Below, in pieces: positions 22,195 through 34,354 of a stretch of 64,000 nt of DNA. The stretch spans positions 1 through 64,000 of the forward strand of contig JAUJYZ010001339.1 in assembly GCA_033675265.1 (NCBI GenBank), given 5' to 3'. The stretch comes from Actinostola sp. cb2023. Taxonomy: Eukaryota; Cnidaria; Anthozoa; Actiniaria; Actinostolidae. The notes beneath the pieces are model-generated. The model was not told where the DNA came from. It did no database searches and saw nothing but the letters and a program-made list of their open reading frames with translations. The position numbers and the translations under genes were made by a program. Positions within the stretch are counted from its first letter, which is position 1, and each line of letters starts with the position of its first letter.

Positions 22195-23090
22195 GACATA
22201 ACCGTACCACTAGTTTCGTCTTCTGCTTTACGGCATAAGCTATTATAAAAGACCCAAACAAGGACTGATCAAATCCAGGAATGTGGATGAGTCGTAAGCT
22301 AAGTGAAAATATGTAGCTAGATTGTTCGCCGACTGAGCATAATACGGCAGTTTCACATAAGAAATCACGGCTCAAATTTAATAGTACAGTATAGCTGTCG
22401 CTAAAATGTAAACAAACCCGGACAAACTGTCGAGCGTGCCGGTTTTACTACACGATTCATTTTATTATTTACCGTATTTCCATTATTATTTTCAAAATAA
22501 CTTTAATACAGTAACTTATTTTCTCTTCAATATTTTATATTATTAGTTCTAGGATCCAGAGATTTTGCCTCACAGCACAATACATAAGCCTTTATAAGAA
22601 CAGAATTTAGTTTCACCCATTGATTCGATTGAACCAGCACAGTCGGAACGGCATCTCTTTTTAAAATTCGCCTCAACTTCTTTGATGGATCGATGTTGAT
22701 GCTGGTATCCCTTTCATGACAACTGCTCTCAAGGTGTACAGAACACGTTCAGCACAGACTGGTTTAGGTGGCACGAAATTTGCTCCGTGTCTTTGGAGAG
22801 TTCAAGAACAGTCAGAGTCCAAGAACGCCTCAAACTCTCATCCTTTATAGGGAATACATATGTGCATCGACACACTACGTGACTATTATTCGTTCAGCTT
22901 GTGTTGTTGGGCACCACGATACTAATATTTACCTCCTCGCTTCGCGCCGCTCTCCTTCTACACTGGCGTTGGCCATTTTCTACAACACGGTACAACTGAT
23001 TACCAATACGTTCTGGATTTGATCAGTCCTTGTTTGGGTCTTTTATAATAGCTTATGCAGAAGACGAAATCACACTAGTAGCTAAGGGGT
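22195..23090. repeat. Nested inverted repeat pair
   Basis: 22195-22285 and 23016-23090 are inverse copies (TATTATAAAAGACCCAAACA, GGACTGATCAAATCC). The loop 22286-23015 has no recognised gene. Confidence 0.75.
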
Positions 23091-23092
23091 GG

Positions 23093-24702
23093 ATCATTAG
23101 AAATCCTGGGAGGGGGGGTAACAATTTTTTTGAGCACGAATATTTTTTTTCTACCTGTATTTCTCTGCAGGATTTTTTTTGGAGTTGGGTAGCTCTGCAG
23201 GATATTTTTTTCTCTCGGCTCTCACTGCTTTTCAAATTGATAATTGTTGTGGCTTGCTCACATTTCCAGTCACATTTTCACTACTCGGCAGTGCTTTTCA
23301 ACATTCTATATGCCGACTCAGGCTCAACTCAGTGCAGCCCCAGCTAGAAACATTGAATATCACTACAACTAACTGTCATTAAGCTTTATAAATGTTTTAT
23401 GATCAACACGCCATAAAATAAGTACAAGGATTTCTTTCCTTAACCTTTATTTACTCGAAGAAGAGGCTTCAAATTAGGGAGATTTCAGCTGAACTAGTCA
23501 TTTCCGATCGACTGAATCAGAGCGGCAATAGGTCACAATTTGCATTTTTTTTCGTGAACGTTTACGCATTAGATTCTCTCGAAAAGCCGAGCTGAGAGAT
23601 TTCAGTGCCGTCTTCTGCGCGGCACTGGAGTCGCTTTAGTGATACCCAAAAACTTTCCCAAAAAAATTGCGTCGAAATGTATTTTAAATCATTAAGGCAA
23701 GACAATTTTTACACAATGATACATACCATAGCAAGCTCGAAAAAGAACGGTATTTATATAGGGAGCACAATTTGGCGAGCGACGAAGTCGCGAATTCCTA
23801 GAGGGGTGCGGGGGCATGCTCCCCCGAATTTTTTTGAAGTATAGAGTCTCTGAAATAGCAGTTTCCTGCCTTCTGAGAGTATAGTTTCCAGTAAGTTTAA
23901 ACTGACAGAAAATTGAACTTCTGGCCGAATCATGGGAGTCTTACAGTGATACAACCCCCCTTAACCTAGTGATCCCCCCTCCCCCCAAATCTTATGACTA
24001 CTATAATGACAGTTATTATTACTGGCTTTGTTTCTAGAAAAATAATGACAGCCGGCTTATAATGTTGTGTTAAGTTCCTCAACTAGCTTTGTCTTTATCA
24101 ATTTGGTGTATTATTGTAAAAAAATAATATACTACAGGGGCGGATCTCGAGATTTTGAAAAGGGGGTGCACTACTAAGGGGCAGCAAGGCTTCTTCTTCT
24201 AGGGGGGTGTGGGGGCATGCCCCCCCAGAAAATTTTGAAATCTAGAAGCTCGAAAATGCAATTTCCATCCATTCTGGGCATCAAATGGTGGGCAGACCGT
24301 GGGCGAATATGTATCGGGCCCAACTCAAAGGGGGGGGCACCGGCCCCCCATGCCCCTCCCTTGGATCCGCCCCTTGGTGTATGATGTCTCACGACTTTAC
24401 CAACTTAATAAATGTAGATGTACTAGTTTCCGAATAAACTTTATGACTTGTAACTTGTGCAGTTTTGAGAATCTGAAGTTATTTCAGATAGAGTATATTC
24501 AATGTTTGTTGAAGCTGTCTTTTGATACATTTTGCCTCCAGATAGCATGTTGTGCTCCAACTGTCTTGCTTGCTTGCAGGAATTTTTTTGGGGGCTGTAG
24601 GGTACTTGCAGGAATATTTTTTGGGACATTTTTTCTTTGCAGGAATTTTTTTTTGGGAATTGTCACCCCCCCTCCCAACATTTCTAATGATCCACCCCTA
24701 AG
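23093..24702. mobile_element. Inverted-repeat element with AGGGGTGGATCATTAGAAAT ends
   Basis: Both ends carry AGGGGTGGATCATTAGAAAT in inverse orientation, followed by GGGAGGGGGGGT and T-runs with CTGCAGGA or TTGCAGGA repeats. The end style resembles abundant hAT-like MITEs of invertebrates, but no 8-bp duplication is clear. The interior contains the 24135-24376 element. Confidence 0.65.
24135..24376. mobile_element. Small hAT-like MITE (CAGGGGCGGATC ends)
   Basis: The ends CAGGGGCGGATC and GGATCCGCCCCTTG are inverse, with GGGGG tracts inside. This end sequence is a common non-autonomous type. A related half-copy (AGAGGGGTGCGGGGGCATGC) lies at 23800. Confidence 0.55.
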
Positions 24703-25216
24703 TACTAGTACTTCATTGAAGTGAAATTACGCTCGTGGCCGCCTAAATTGATCGTTAATTCTTAAGTCGGTTTTACTTCTGTTGTCAATCCTTCGACTAG
24801 AATGGACTGTTCAATGATAGTTTCGTCCATAAAAAGCATTTTCAAGTGATAGTTTTTTTTTACGGCGACAAGAGAGTCTTTCAAAATCGTCACTAAATCC
24901 TGTGGAATCCTGTGTGTTTACGCTGAAAAAGTATTATGCAAATTTTTGTGTACAACCACATACGTCATTTCTGTGACGTCACAGCGTTTGGCCGAGCGGT
25001 AAATGTCGCACTCAAAATGGCATATTCAATCGTGAATATCTCGAAACATATTGAACCGAATTCAAAAATTCTTTTTTTCTCTTAAAAGTAATACAAAAGT
25101 CTAACAATTTATCAAATAAAAATTTTCACTGCATATACACTTTAACATGCTTGAGAAAGCAAGTTTCCCATAGAAAACAAATTCCGAATACCCAAAATGT
25201 GCAATCTTCCGATGAT

Positions 25217-25480
25217 CTGCAGATTATGATGGATCCTCAAAGACCAAACTGCTACCAATCCTACTCCAATCGGGTACTTTGAAGTACTTCACTCCGTTTT
25301 CTATTGGATTTTCCAATCTTATAACAATTTTTTTGTTCCAATTCTATGTTGTATTTTAAATATGTAATTCAAATACATTGAATTTATTCGTTATATCTTT
25401 GAATGAGAAACTTCGAAGTACCCAATGGGGGTAGGCTTGGTAGCGATTTGGCTTCGAGGATCCATCATAATCTGCCGCAA
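25217..25480. repeat. Inverted repeat, 264 bp
   Basis: GCAGATTATGATGGATCCTC at the left is matched by the inverse at the right, with arms about 75 bases. The right arm has a minus-strand open frame and no known motif. Confidence 0.75.
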
Positions 25481-26189
25481 GTACGACAAAGTTAAGGGTC
25501 GATGCATCGGCAAAATCAGGTAAAGTTGGAACGTAGCTTAACGATTGTCTGCACAAAGGTCCATCACTAAACCCCTTACTGTTTGATATTTTGCTCAGAT
25601 TTAGAGTTAAAAGGGTTGCACTGATAGGAGACATTGAGAAACTATAGAAGTAGAAGGCAGAGCAGATAGGTATTGTCTAAGGTTTTAGTGGGTCAAGGAT
25701 GTTAATGATCCGTCAAGTGAGATTGTGGACTGTAGTGTAACGTTTCTGTCGTGTAGTGTTCGGTTTGAACGCGTCGCCGTTTTTGTTGAACGCCACTCTG
25801 AGACTACACATCTCGAGATTCAAGGGTGAGGATCCAGAGTTTGTGGAGAAAATGACAGAAAGTTTTTATATTGATGGATTGATTGATGACTAGTACTTGG
25901 TAACAGGTGAGGACAATTCATAACGAATGATTGGTACTTGTTGTATGGAAAGTAATGGCCAAAGGAAAGGATGGGTAGTGGAGGATTTAAATTGAGGAAG
26001 TGAATGACCAATGACCAAGCGCTAAGAGATCTCATCAAAGAGGAAGATGATGATGATGAAGACTTTATTTCAAGCGGGTATATAACACATAAAAGTGAAA
26101 TACACTTGGTAATACCGTTCTTTTAAAATAAGGGGCATGGGAGCGAAGAAACATATGCATAGCTTACCTCGGGTTCAGAGGTAAGTAAG
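25481..26189. other. No gene seen
   Basis: AT-rich sequence with no family resemblance on either strand. Confidence 0.5.
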
Positions 26190-26194
26190 AGTTG

Positions 26195-26712
26195 TCAGAA
26201 GGTGTTAGGACTCCCATGGGATTTCGAGAGGGATCATTAAATTTAGCTTTGGGAAATTGATTGACAAGGCACTAGTAATGCAGCCAACGAAACGAAACCT
26301 GCTTAGCTTGTTAGCTAGTGTGCTCGATCCTCTAGGGATCATAAGTCTTATGATTGTGAGCATGAAGATGCTTTATCAATATACCTCTTTAGCTTGTATG
26401 CAAATTGTCCATTTCAAATCATGTGATGTAAACATGATATTCTCTGGAGAATTGTTCCTTTATATTTCTGAAATTTATTCGTTCATATTGAAAGGACTAA
26501 TTCTCCAGAGAACACCATGTTTACATCACATGGTTTGAAATGGGCAATTTACATACGAAGCTAAAGAGGTCTATTGCAAGAGCTGTGTTGTGTGAAGCTT
26601 GGATGGGACGAACAGTTTGAAGGAAATCTTAAGAAGAAGTGGGAAGAATGGATTGAGGATATGTCGAGAATTGAGGGAATTTCAATAAGTAGATGCGTGT
26701 ATGAAAGCCAGG
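26195..26712 (+). pseudogene. BEL/Pao pol fragment split by a MITE
   Basis: Frames give KVLGLPWDF, PTKRNLLSLLASVLDPLGII and, beyond a 190-bp MITE, GWDEQFEGNLKKKWEEWIED and ISISRCVY. These are consecutive motifs of the region after the BEL/Pao reverse transcriptase (KVLG..W, KR..L.....DPLG, QELC...WD, W..W). Stops and frame changes occur before PTKRN and around the MITE. The fragment ends at a CAGGGGCGTAGCTAGC word (26711), probably another MITE end. It is dead. Confidence 0.8.
26382..26571. mobile_element. Palindromic MITE inside the BEL/Pao fragment
   Basis: Ends TACCTCTTTAGC and GCTAAAGAGGTC with TA at both borders. The arms extend about 75 bases (CATGTGATGTAAACATG, TTCTCTGGAGAATT). It interrupts one retrotransposon segment and so is younger than it. 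Confidence 0.85.
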
Positions 26713-27430
26713 GGCGTAGCTAGCCGGACGCCACGACGCACGTGCGTCACTCGGAAAAAAAAATGAATAAAAAAGCTTGTTTTTGAGAAAGTGAAAAGAA
26801 TGAAAAAAGCCAAAGAAGTGTAATTATTCAGAGTCTTAAAATAAAGTAGAAGATACGAACGTGTTTTTGGTAAGAGAAGTGAAGAAGAATCGCTCTGCCT
26901 TTGATGAGATTGTAGTCCTATCTTATGTACCCTTGCTTTCTCGATCACATCATTAAGTCGTCGATCACTTGAGAGAAAGCTACACTAATATCCCATTGCA
27001 GAGTGAGACCCGTAGCAGGGGGATGGGCAAGGGGAGGCCGGGCCCCCAATAATTTTGTCTGTTTTTTTTTTTAATAACTTATACATCCTGAATAGCAAAT
27101 GCCTATACACACACTGCTATGGACATGCTCTGAATCTAGCTGTCGCTGATTCCATAAAATCAGTAAAATGATTAGTGCTCGTCTTGACCTTGACGCCGTT
27201 CGAGAAATAGGAAAAAATTAAACAACCAGTTATGCAAACGGAACTTTTGGTATACGTATGTTCATGCCATTGATCTGTTGTGCAACACGTATTTGTTTAC
27301 AAACATATCGATGGTTTTACCTTTGGTATGAACACTAGATCTCGGTTTGAATAACTAAAAAAAAACCACACACATCATTGTGTACACATAATGATATGAT
27401 TTCATTGTGTACACATAATGATGTCTGCAA
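26713..27430. other. No gene; minor repeats
   Basis: TTCATTGTGTACACATAATGAT is repeated near 27375-27425. G-rich debris lies at 27010-27050. No coding evidence. Confidence 0.5.
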
Positions 27431-27435
27431 CCCCT

Positions 27436-27808
27436 CAAATTAGTCCAGTCAATCTGTGGTTTGAGTTCAAACTAATTGCAATAGAATGTTTTTCACTGTT
27501 AAGATATCAAGAGAGGTGACCTAAGTAACATACTAAAAATCCCAAAAAATCCCTTCAGTGGAACATCCCGAAAATTGGATTAAAGATATTGATGTTTTAC
27601 CACAGGGTTCCCGCATCATGAAAAAAAAACCCAGCCAAGCTGTTGTTTGAGGTCAAACAAATTGCAACATAAATAATTTTACTTCTATATGGTAGAGAGG
27701 AGTGACCTAAGTAACATATTGAAAATCCCACAAAATCCCATAGAAGAAACATCCCGAAAATTTGAATTAAATATTTCCATGCCTCACCACAGGGTTCCCG
27801 CATCATAA
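27436..27808. repeat. Two-copy tandem duplication (~185 bp)
   Basis: GTGACCTAAGTAACATA at 27515 and 27699 and ACCACAGGGTTCCCGCATCA at 27600 and 27786 mark two copies with about 185-base spacing and moderate divergence. Confidence 0.8.
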
Positions 27809-28222
27809 AAATGTAACTCCCACAAAATATATTCTTTCGAAATGATTTTCGAAGTTTTTCAGATTACAAGTGTCTGAGAATGATAAAACAAGTTTGGCGA
27901 CTTTGATATTGGTCTTTTTGGGTAAAAACAAACAGGAGTTTTAGGGGGAGGGGGAGGGAATTAACTGGTAAACTCTTACTGATAAATAACCACTAATTGG
28001 CTCTTGAAATCACTGGCTTCAGAGTGAGGAGCTCGAGGCCAGGACATGGGTGCTGGCGGCAGGTCAGTTATAATCGGAAGAAGCTTTCCATTAGACAGTT
28101 TCCACTCCCAAATTACCAGGGGCATAGCCAGCAATGCGCAAAGTGGTACACAAATGCGTACTAAAATTGTTTGGGATTTTTTAACTATTATTACTGTTTA
28201 TATTTCAGTTTATTTTCATATG

Positions 28223-28457
28223 AAATCAATTCGTTATTAAAGTTGTTCATTTGTCATCTCCAAAGGCTTTTATTATATGCCGCACGCTTTTCGAGTCCAA
28301 ATAACAGTATTTTCGAGTCCAAATACATCCCGCGTTATTACACGGTTTAGGAGCCGGTTCATTAACTGGTTCAGATGTTATGGACTCGAAAATACTGTTA
28401 TTTGGACTCGAAGAGCGTGCGTCATATAATAAAACAACTTTAATAACGAATTGATTT
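28223..28457. mobile_element. Palindromic MITE-like element
   Basis: AAATCAATTCGTTATTAAAG opens the left arm and its inverse closes the right. The inner arms carry TCGAGTCCAAATAACAGTAT. The left arm repeats TTTTCGAGTCCAAATA twice. Confidence 0.8.
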
Positions 28458-28804
28458 GCAATGATTACGGCAAAGCAAAACTTATTACGACTCCTGCACG
28501 TGAAAATTTCAATCCATTTACAGTTATATTGGGTCGACATGGGAACAAATCGGGAGGAGATTAGACGAACCAAGATGGATTCACCGGTGGATGATCAGAG
28601 GTGATCATTACAGACCCTAGTAGAGACACTAGACTAGCCAATCCAGCCTACTATCCATACTATCCAGGAATCTATGTAGCCGTTAAAACTCTGCTAACAT
28701 ATCTAGTGTCTTCATGCACTGCGGAGGACAGTTTCGGAGTTCCATGAAGCGGTTGAAGACTTCACTGCGCAGCTCCATGACGGGAGAACGACTTTCTTCA
28801 CTCG

Positions 28805-29965
28805 CTATTTTGCACATACATGTACACAACGACAAGGATGCACATACATGTAAACAACGACAAGGATGCACATACATGTACACAACGACAAGGATGCACA
28901 TACATGTACACAACGACAAGGATGCACATACATGTACACAACGACAAGGATGCACATACATGTACACAACGACAAGGATGCACATACATGTACACAACGA
29001 CAAGGATGCACATACATGTACACAACGACAAGGATGCACATACATGTACACAACGACAAGGATGCACATACATGTACACAACGACAAGGATGCACATACA
29101 TGTACACAACGACAAGGATGTACATACATGTACACAACGACAAGGATGTACATACATGTACACAACGACAAGGATGCACATACATGTACACAACGACAAG
29201 GATGCACATACATGTACACAACGACAAGGATGCACATACATGTACACAACGACAAGGATGTACATACATGTACACAACGACAAGGATGCACATACATGTA
29301 CACAACGACAAGGATGCACATATATGTACACAACGACAAGGATGCACATACATGTACACAACGACAAGGATGTACATACATGTACACAACGACAAGGATG
29401 TACATACATGTACACAACGACAAGGATGCACATACATGTACACAACGACAAGGATGCACATACATGTACACAACGACAAGGATGTACATACATGTACACA
29501 ACGACAAGGATGCACATACATGTACACAACGACAAGGATGCACATATATGTACACAACGACAAGGATGCACATACATGTACACAACGACAAGGATGTACA
29601 TACATGTACACAACGACAAGGATGCACATACATGTACACAACGACAAGGATGCACATACATGTACACAACGACAAGGATGCACATACATGTACACAACGA
29701 CAAGGATGCACATACATGTACACAACGACAAGGATGTACATATATGTACACAACGACAAGGATGTACATACATGTACACAACGACAAGGATGCACATACA
29801 TGTACACAACGACAAGGATGCACATACATGTACACAACGACAAGGATGCACATACATGTACACAACGACAAGGATGCACATACATGTACACAACGACAAG
29901 GATGCACATACATGTACACAACGACAAGGATGCACATACATGTACACAACGACAAGGATGCACAG
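28805..29965. repeat. 28-bp minisatellite, about 41 copies
   Basis: Unit ATGCACATACATGTACACAA plus CGACAAGG. Variants are C to T at base 4 (ATGTACATAC) and ATATATG for ATACATG. The unit carries the palindrome TACATGTA and has no stop in any frame. This is why five overlapping frames of 380-431 codons are open on both strands; 28 is not a multiple of 3, so all frames see the same 84-bp supercycle. Not considered coding. Confidence 0.95.
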
Positions 29966-30735
29966 TTACAACTATCACGGTGGTAATGTAACTTTCGTAA
30001 TCCCGTATGTAATATCCTAGAAGTATAATTAAACATACGTTTTTGTTCCAAACAGTCCTATTGTTTTTTCGGGTGTGCCGTTATGCGTCAGGACCGGATC
30101 AGACCGGTTTACAGCGTTTAAAATTTGTCTACTAGCTGCACTTGTCCGACTCACTGAGTCAACTGAAACCCATGGAATCGAAATGGCACTATGGAGAGTG
30201 TATTTATCCTCAGTCATTATACATGTATATATAGCTAAGCAGCCCCAGTGAACAATCTCTCTCAAACAAAATAAATACAAAAAAATGAATGATCAGCATT
30301 TTACTATATGTATTTATGTAGCGACAAAACCCGCTGGAAAAGGAAGACAATGGTGTAAACAAGGTTCTATATTTCAACATTTCCAGGGGGCTACCCCTGA
30401 CCCCCCGAGAAGCTCGAGGTGATATCTGCGTTCTTGGGAAAAGTAGCACGACTGACTTATTACAGCACTGATTAGTGACGTCACGGATCTCCTCATTCTG
30501 TGGTGTTGCCGCACTTAACTTGATGCACAAATTGTTAATCATGCATGTGGTGTGTGCTGGCATCAAGCAAGCAAAGTGCGCCTTGGGAACGGAAACTGTA
30601 TGCACAAACATTTTGCATGCAGTGCTCAGTGTGACAACATCATGGTGTGCATGGAATACGCAAAGCAGCTGCGCTCTGAAGAAGTTTTCAGTATGTTTTT
30701 TTTTTTCTCTGACAAGCTGCCGCTTTTATGAGTCC
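29966..30735. other. No gene seen between the two minisatellites
   Basis: Unique sequence with CAGGGGGCTACCCCTGACCCC at 30384. The plus-strand frame running into the next minisatellite has no recognised domain. Confidence 0.45.
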
Positions 30736-31303
30736 ATGGGATGGGAGCTAGCAACTTACACCAATGATACAGATAGCCTGGTAGTTGCTGTAAGATGGGA
30801 GCTAGTAACGTACACCAATGATGCAGATAGACTTCTAGCTGTTGTAGGATGGGAGCTAGCAAATGACACCAATGATACAGATAGCTTGGTAGTTGCTGTA
30901 GGATGGGAGCTAGCAAATGACACCAATGATACAGATAGCTTGGTAGTTGCTGTAGGATGGGAGCTAGCAAATGACACCAATGATACAGATAGCTTGGTAG
31001 TTGTTGTAGTATGGGAGCTAGCAAATCACACCAATAATACAGATAGCCTGGTAGTTGTTGTAGGATGGGAGCTATCAAATTACACCAATGATACAGATAG
31101 CCTGGTAGTTGCTGTAGGATGGGAGCTAGCAAATGACACCAATGATACAGATAGCTTGGTAGTTGCTGTAGGATGGGAGCTAGCAAATGACACCAATGAT
31201 ACAGATAGCTTGGTAGTTGTTGTAGGATGGGAGCTAGCAAATGACACCAATGATACAGATAGTCTGGTAGTTGTTGTAGAATGCGAGCTAGCAAATTACA
31301 CCA
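30736..31303. repeat. 54-bp minisatellite, about 10.5 copies
   Basis: Unit GGATGGGAGCTAGCAAATGA plus CACCAATGATACAGATAGCT plus TGGTAGTTGCTGTA, divisible by 3. It is open on the plus strand (an 18-residue repeat containing NDTNDTDSLVV) and on the minus strand (LLAPILQQLPSYLYHWCH). Some copies vary in the middle (AATTACACC, AATCACACC). The flanks show no signal peptide or family, so coding is unproven. Confidence 0.9.
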
Positions 31304-31492
31304 AGGTATTTTTCGGTAATCACGAAAGGTCAAGGAGTATTTCTTCTGAATGATAATGATTATGACTACTTGATACTTGTAGACAGCTTTATAGATGTCC
31401 AAACAATACAAACATAGCCCTTTCACGTCAACCAGTTCCACATCACAGTCTTCCTGTAAATATACATATAAACGTGCTGTTACTATACATCT

Positions 31493-31705
31493 ATTTCAAT
31501 AAACGTTGATCATGACATGGATGATCTGAGACCGAGAGGAATTGTGGGTGGTTTATAGTAATTCGTATGAAATTGCCAGTGTCAAAATTTCTTATAATAA
31601 GCAGTCTATGAGTGTAAATTTAAAAACTGCAGCTCGTATACCCACAATTCCTTTTGGTCTCAGATCATCCATTTCAGAGCGTCCATGATGAACGTTTATT
31701 GAAAT
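31493..31705. mobile_element. Palindromic MITE
   Basis: ATTTCAATAAACGTT... GGATGATCTGAGACC and inverses. The arms are about 65 bases with a unique loop. Confidence 0.85.
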
Positions 31706-31715
31706 GGACCTGTAT

Positions 31716-32035
31716 ACAGTCATTCTCAGAAAGGGTGTCCAAAGTGAAAAGATTTAATACAATACTGCAATAAAGTCACGTGATTCATTATGTATTCATA
31801 CATAGTTTTAATGTACCTCCCAATATGGGCTTTTCAGTTACAAGAATATGTATTCAATTTCCTCGCGTGGAATTTCAATTTGAAATGCAAAAGTATACAC
31901 GGCATTGTGAGAACTGAATGTAATGGCGCTGGTATCAACTCGCAGTTCCGCGTACAGAAATTGAATACGCAATTAATCACGTGACTTTATTGTAGTCTTT
32001 ATTTTCATCTGGAAAACCTTTTTGAGAATGACTGT
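31716..32035. mobile_element. Palindromic MITE
   Basis: ACAGTCATTCTCAGAAAGG at the left with inverse CCTTTTTGAGAATGACTGT at the right, and inner arms CAATAAAGTCACGTGATT. It lies 10 bases from the previous MITE. Confidence 0.85.
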
Positions 32036-32177
32036 TATCAACAAGTGTACATACAGATTATTATGATATGTTTTTTATATTCACGAGATTTTAATGCCAT
32101 ATCACGAACGAGCGAGTCCGCGAGGGAGTGAGTGATATAGTATAAAAAAAACGAGTGACTGAATAAAAACTGACATA

Positions 32178-32318
32178 GAGTGATTCCAATAAACCTGGGC
32201 ACTACTAATTAGCTGTCAGTGTTTATTAGATGCAAAGGAACAAAAGAAAACAAAAGAGTGAGTGTCTAATAGTGTGTATTGGTGTAGTTAGTAATGCCCA
32301 GGTTTATTGGAATCACTC
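32178..32318. mobile_element. MITE family M2, copy 1
   Basis: 141 bp, GAGTGATTCCAATAAACCTG and inverse, TA at both borders. The interior has TTTGTTTTC-like runs and TCAGTGTTTATTAGATG. A second copy lies at 59184-59327. Confidence 0.9.
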
Positions 32319-33007
32319 TATCATGATCTTAATATGCCATAATTTGTTTATCACACATTAAGCATTGATATTAGTCCATGGGCCACATGCAAACCAGATT
32401 TCCTTACCACTTTGAGGGACAAATTGGGAGTAGTGTCATTTTGTAGAGTGCATGGGTCAAGGTGTTTTGTAATTTTGATGATAGCAATCTGGAATGGGCA
32501 GCTTTATGGTATATTTTTTAATTAAAAAAAATTCAAAATACTGCCCAGCATGAAAACGAGGCTTAAAATATTTTTTTTTCTAAAACAATAAATAAATAAA
32601 TATATGAACACCATGCATAAGGTTTAAAGCAACTTAAAATCACTATAAAAGGTCATTGTTTGCTCACCGCCAAATGCAAAATGTCCTTGATATATCCATC
32701 GACTACTTCGAAGTTCTGCTTTTTTACTCGCTTAAAATGACCCAAACAATTTTACGTTTCGGTTGGTCTTCCGAGCAGTGTTTTGTGCTCTCATTTTCTT
32801 CAAGAAAACCATAAATATCTTTTGAAAGTAGGTACAAATAACGAACATGAACAGTCGATTCACTTCGTCCTCAGCTCGATGGATAAAGGCGGGAATCCAA
32901 ACGCGCGCGCGTCATGGTCGAAATATAACAGTGATTCTGATTGGCCAGAGCAATATCTAACGAGGAATTTGATTGGACAATATGACCCATGAAGTGATAT
33001 CGTATCA
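32319..33007. other. No gene seen
   Basis: AT-rich. CTGATTGGCCAGAGCA at 32938 is near the GCGCTCTGATTGG word family. No coding evidence. Confidence 0.45.
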
Positions 33008-33150
33008 ATGAGGGTTTATCACGCAATTTCAAAACTCATAGGACAACAAAATGATTATCATAGCTGGAAAGAGCTCGTTGAAATTAGTAAAAATGTGAAG
33101 TTTGGAAAAGATTGCTTCACAAATTGCGAAGATATCGAAATTTTTTTATG
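33008..33150. mobile_element. MITE family M3, right-truncated copy
   Basis: Starts ATGAGGGTTTATCACGCAAT and matches 35313-35484 for about 140 bases, but lacks the right inverted end. Confidence 0.8.
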
Positions 33151-33923
33151 AAAACCTTCAGTTGGAGGCAAGAGTTGTCTCCAAGCCGTAATACTCCAGT
33201 TTCACATTGTTTAGAGATTTTATCATGATCTTAATATGTAATAATCTCTATAAGGAAATCATGGAGTAAACTGCATCATGCAGTTGAAATGCTCTTTCTT
33301 GAGGGGAAGAATGAATGGATGGACAATATCAGTAACATGATGGAATGAATGAATTTTGCTTTCCAAACACCACTAATCATGATAAGTTCAAACTTTTCAC
33401 TCAGACTTCAGTTACTCAGTTGGGGATCAAGGGACTCGGGGGTAGTCGCAATTTGATCAAAATTAAGCCAAGTTCGGACGCCGACTTCCCGGCCCGCTGA
33501 GAGATACACTTCCGGCCTGCGGGCCGAAGTTAAGTTGAACATCACCTTCTTTCTGCTTGATGGAAATGTTCTTCCCGCCAAATTAATGCCGTTTTCAGTC
33601 GAGTTTTTGTGTTTAATCGAAATAATAATGGCAATCGAATAAGAGTACTTACAGCTCACAGACTGAAGTACGTCGCCATCATGTAGAACACGTGCAAAGA
33701 GTGACTACTTTTTACCGCGATTTTAAATCACAAAGGACGCCGAAAAAAACATAAGTCTCAGCACAATTCACTGTTTGGAGAGGAAATAGATGGAAGATGG
33801 ATATGTCACGTGGAGAACGACGTCTTCCCCTCTTGACCTTGTTCGGTGTTGTCATGCCAACTACACACTCATTGACGTAGGCCTACCGAGCGGGATTACC
33901 GGTATACGCACGAATTCGAACGG
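33151..33923. other. No gene seen
   Basis: Contains GGCCCGCTGAGAG... CCGGCCTGCGGGCC GC-rich debris near 33490. No supported coding frame. Confidence 0.45.
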
Positions 33924-34094
33924 CAGTGACGGATCCATAATTTTTAAAAAGGGGGGTGGGGGGTTCTAGAAACGCTACTTCTTGCATACTTCTTCTACCA
34001 TAATGTCATCTTAATAAATTCTACTTAGACAAGAGACCATTAGTATCGGCTTCACTATTAAAGGGGGCGTGGAACCCTCTCGGATCCACCACTG
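33924..34094. mobile_element. hAT-like MITE (CAGTG...CACTG)
   Basis: CAGTGACGGATCC at the left and GGATCCACCACTG at the right. CAGTG/CACTG-like ends and G-runs are typical of small hAT-like elements. No clear 8-bp duplication. Confidence 0.5.
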
Positions 34095-34354
34095 AGATGA
34101 AATGAGATCGCGACTTTTTGATATCCTATTTCAAAATTTCAAAAGTGATTATAATATCCAGGTCTGATAGTTTTGTACTAATTATTAACAGGAGGATCTT
34201 AAAAACACCAACAAAATATGCGGAAAATAAAAGCGAAGGATTTTTTTAAATGAAAGGAATGGTAATATGACTATACAAACAACAAAATATATTAACGAAT
34301 TAGTAGAGTTCACAAGCACACATTCAAAAGTACGTCTAACATCATTATCCACAT

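Larger units (their letters stand above)
21111..25152. mobile_element. 4-kb element with ~400-bp inverted arms
   Basis: The left arm (21111-22186, enlarged by a nested MITE) and right arm (24723-25152) are inverse copies. They share CAAGCATGTTAA, AAGTGTATATGCAGTGAAAA, GTGTACACAAAAATTTGCAT and TTTAGGCGGCCACGA. No transposase is recognisable between the arms; the interior is filled with further nested inverted repeats. The class is undetermined and no target duplication is clear. Confidence 0.8.

Noticed and set aside
28683..30051. Five long open frames (380-431 codons) on both strands
   Set aside because: They are produced by a stop-free 28-bp minisatellite; all frames read the same 84-bp supercycle and none has family support.
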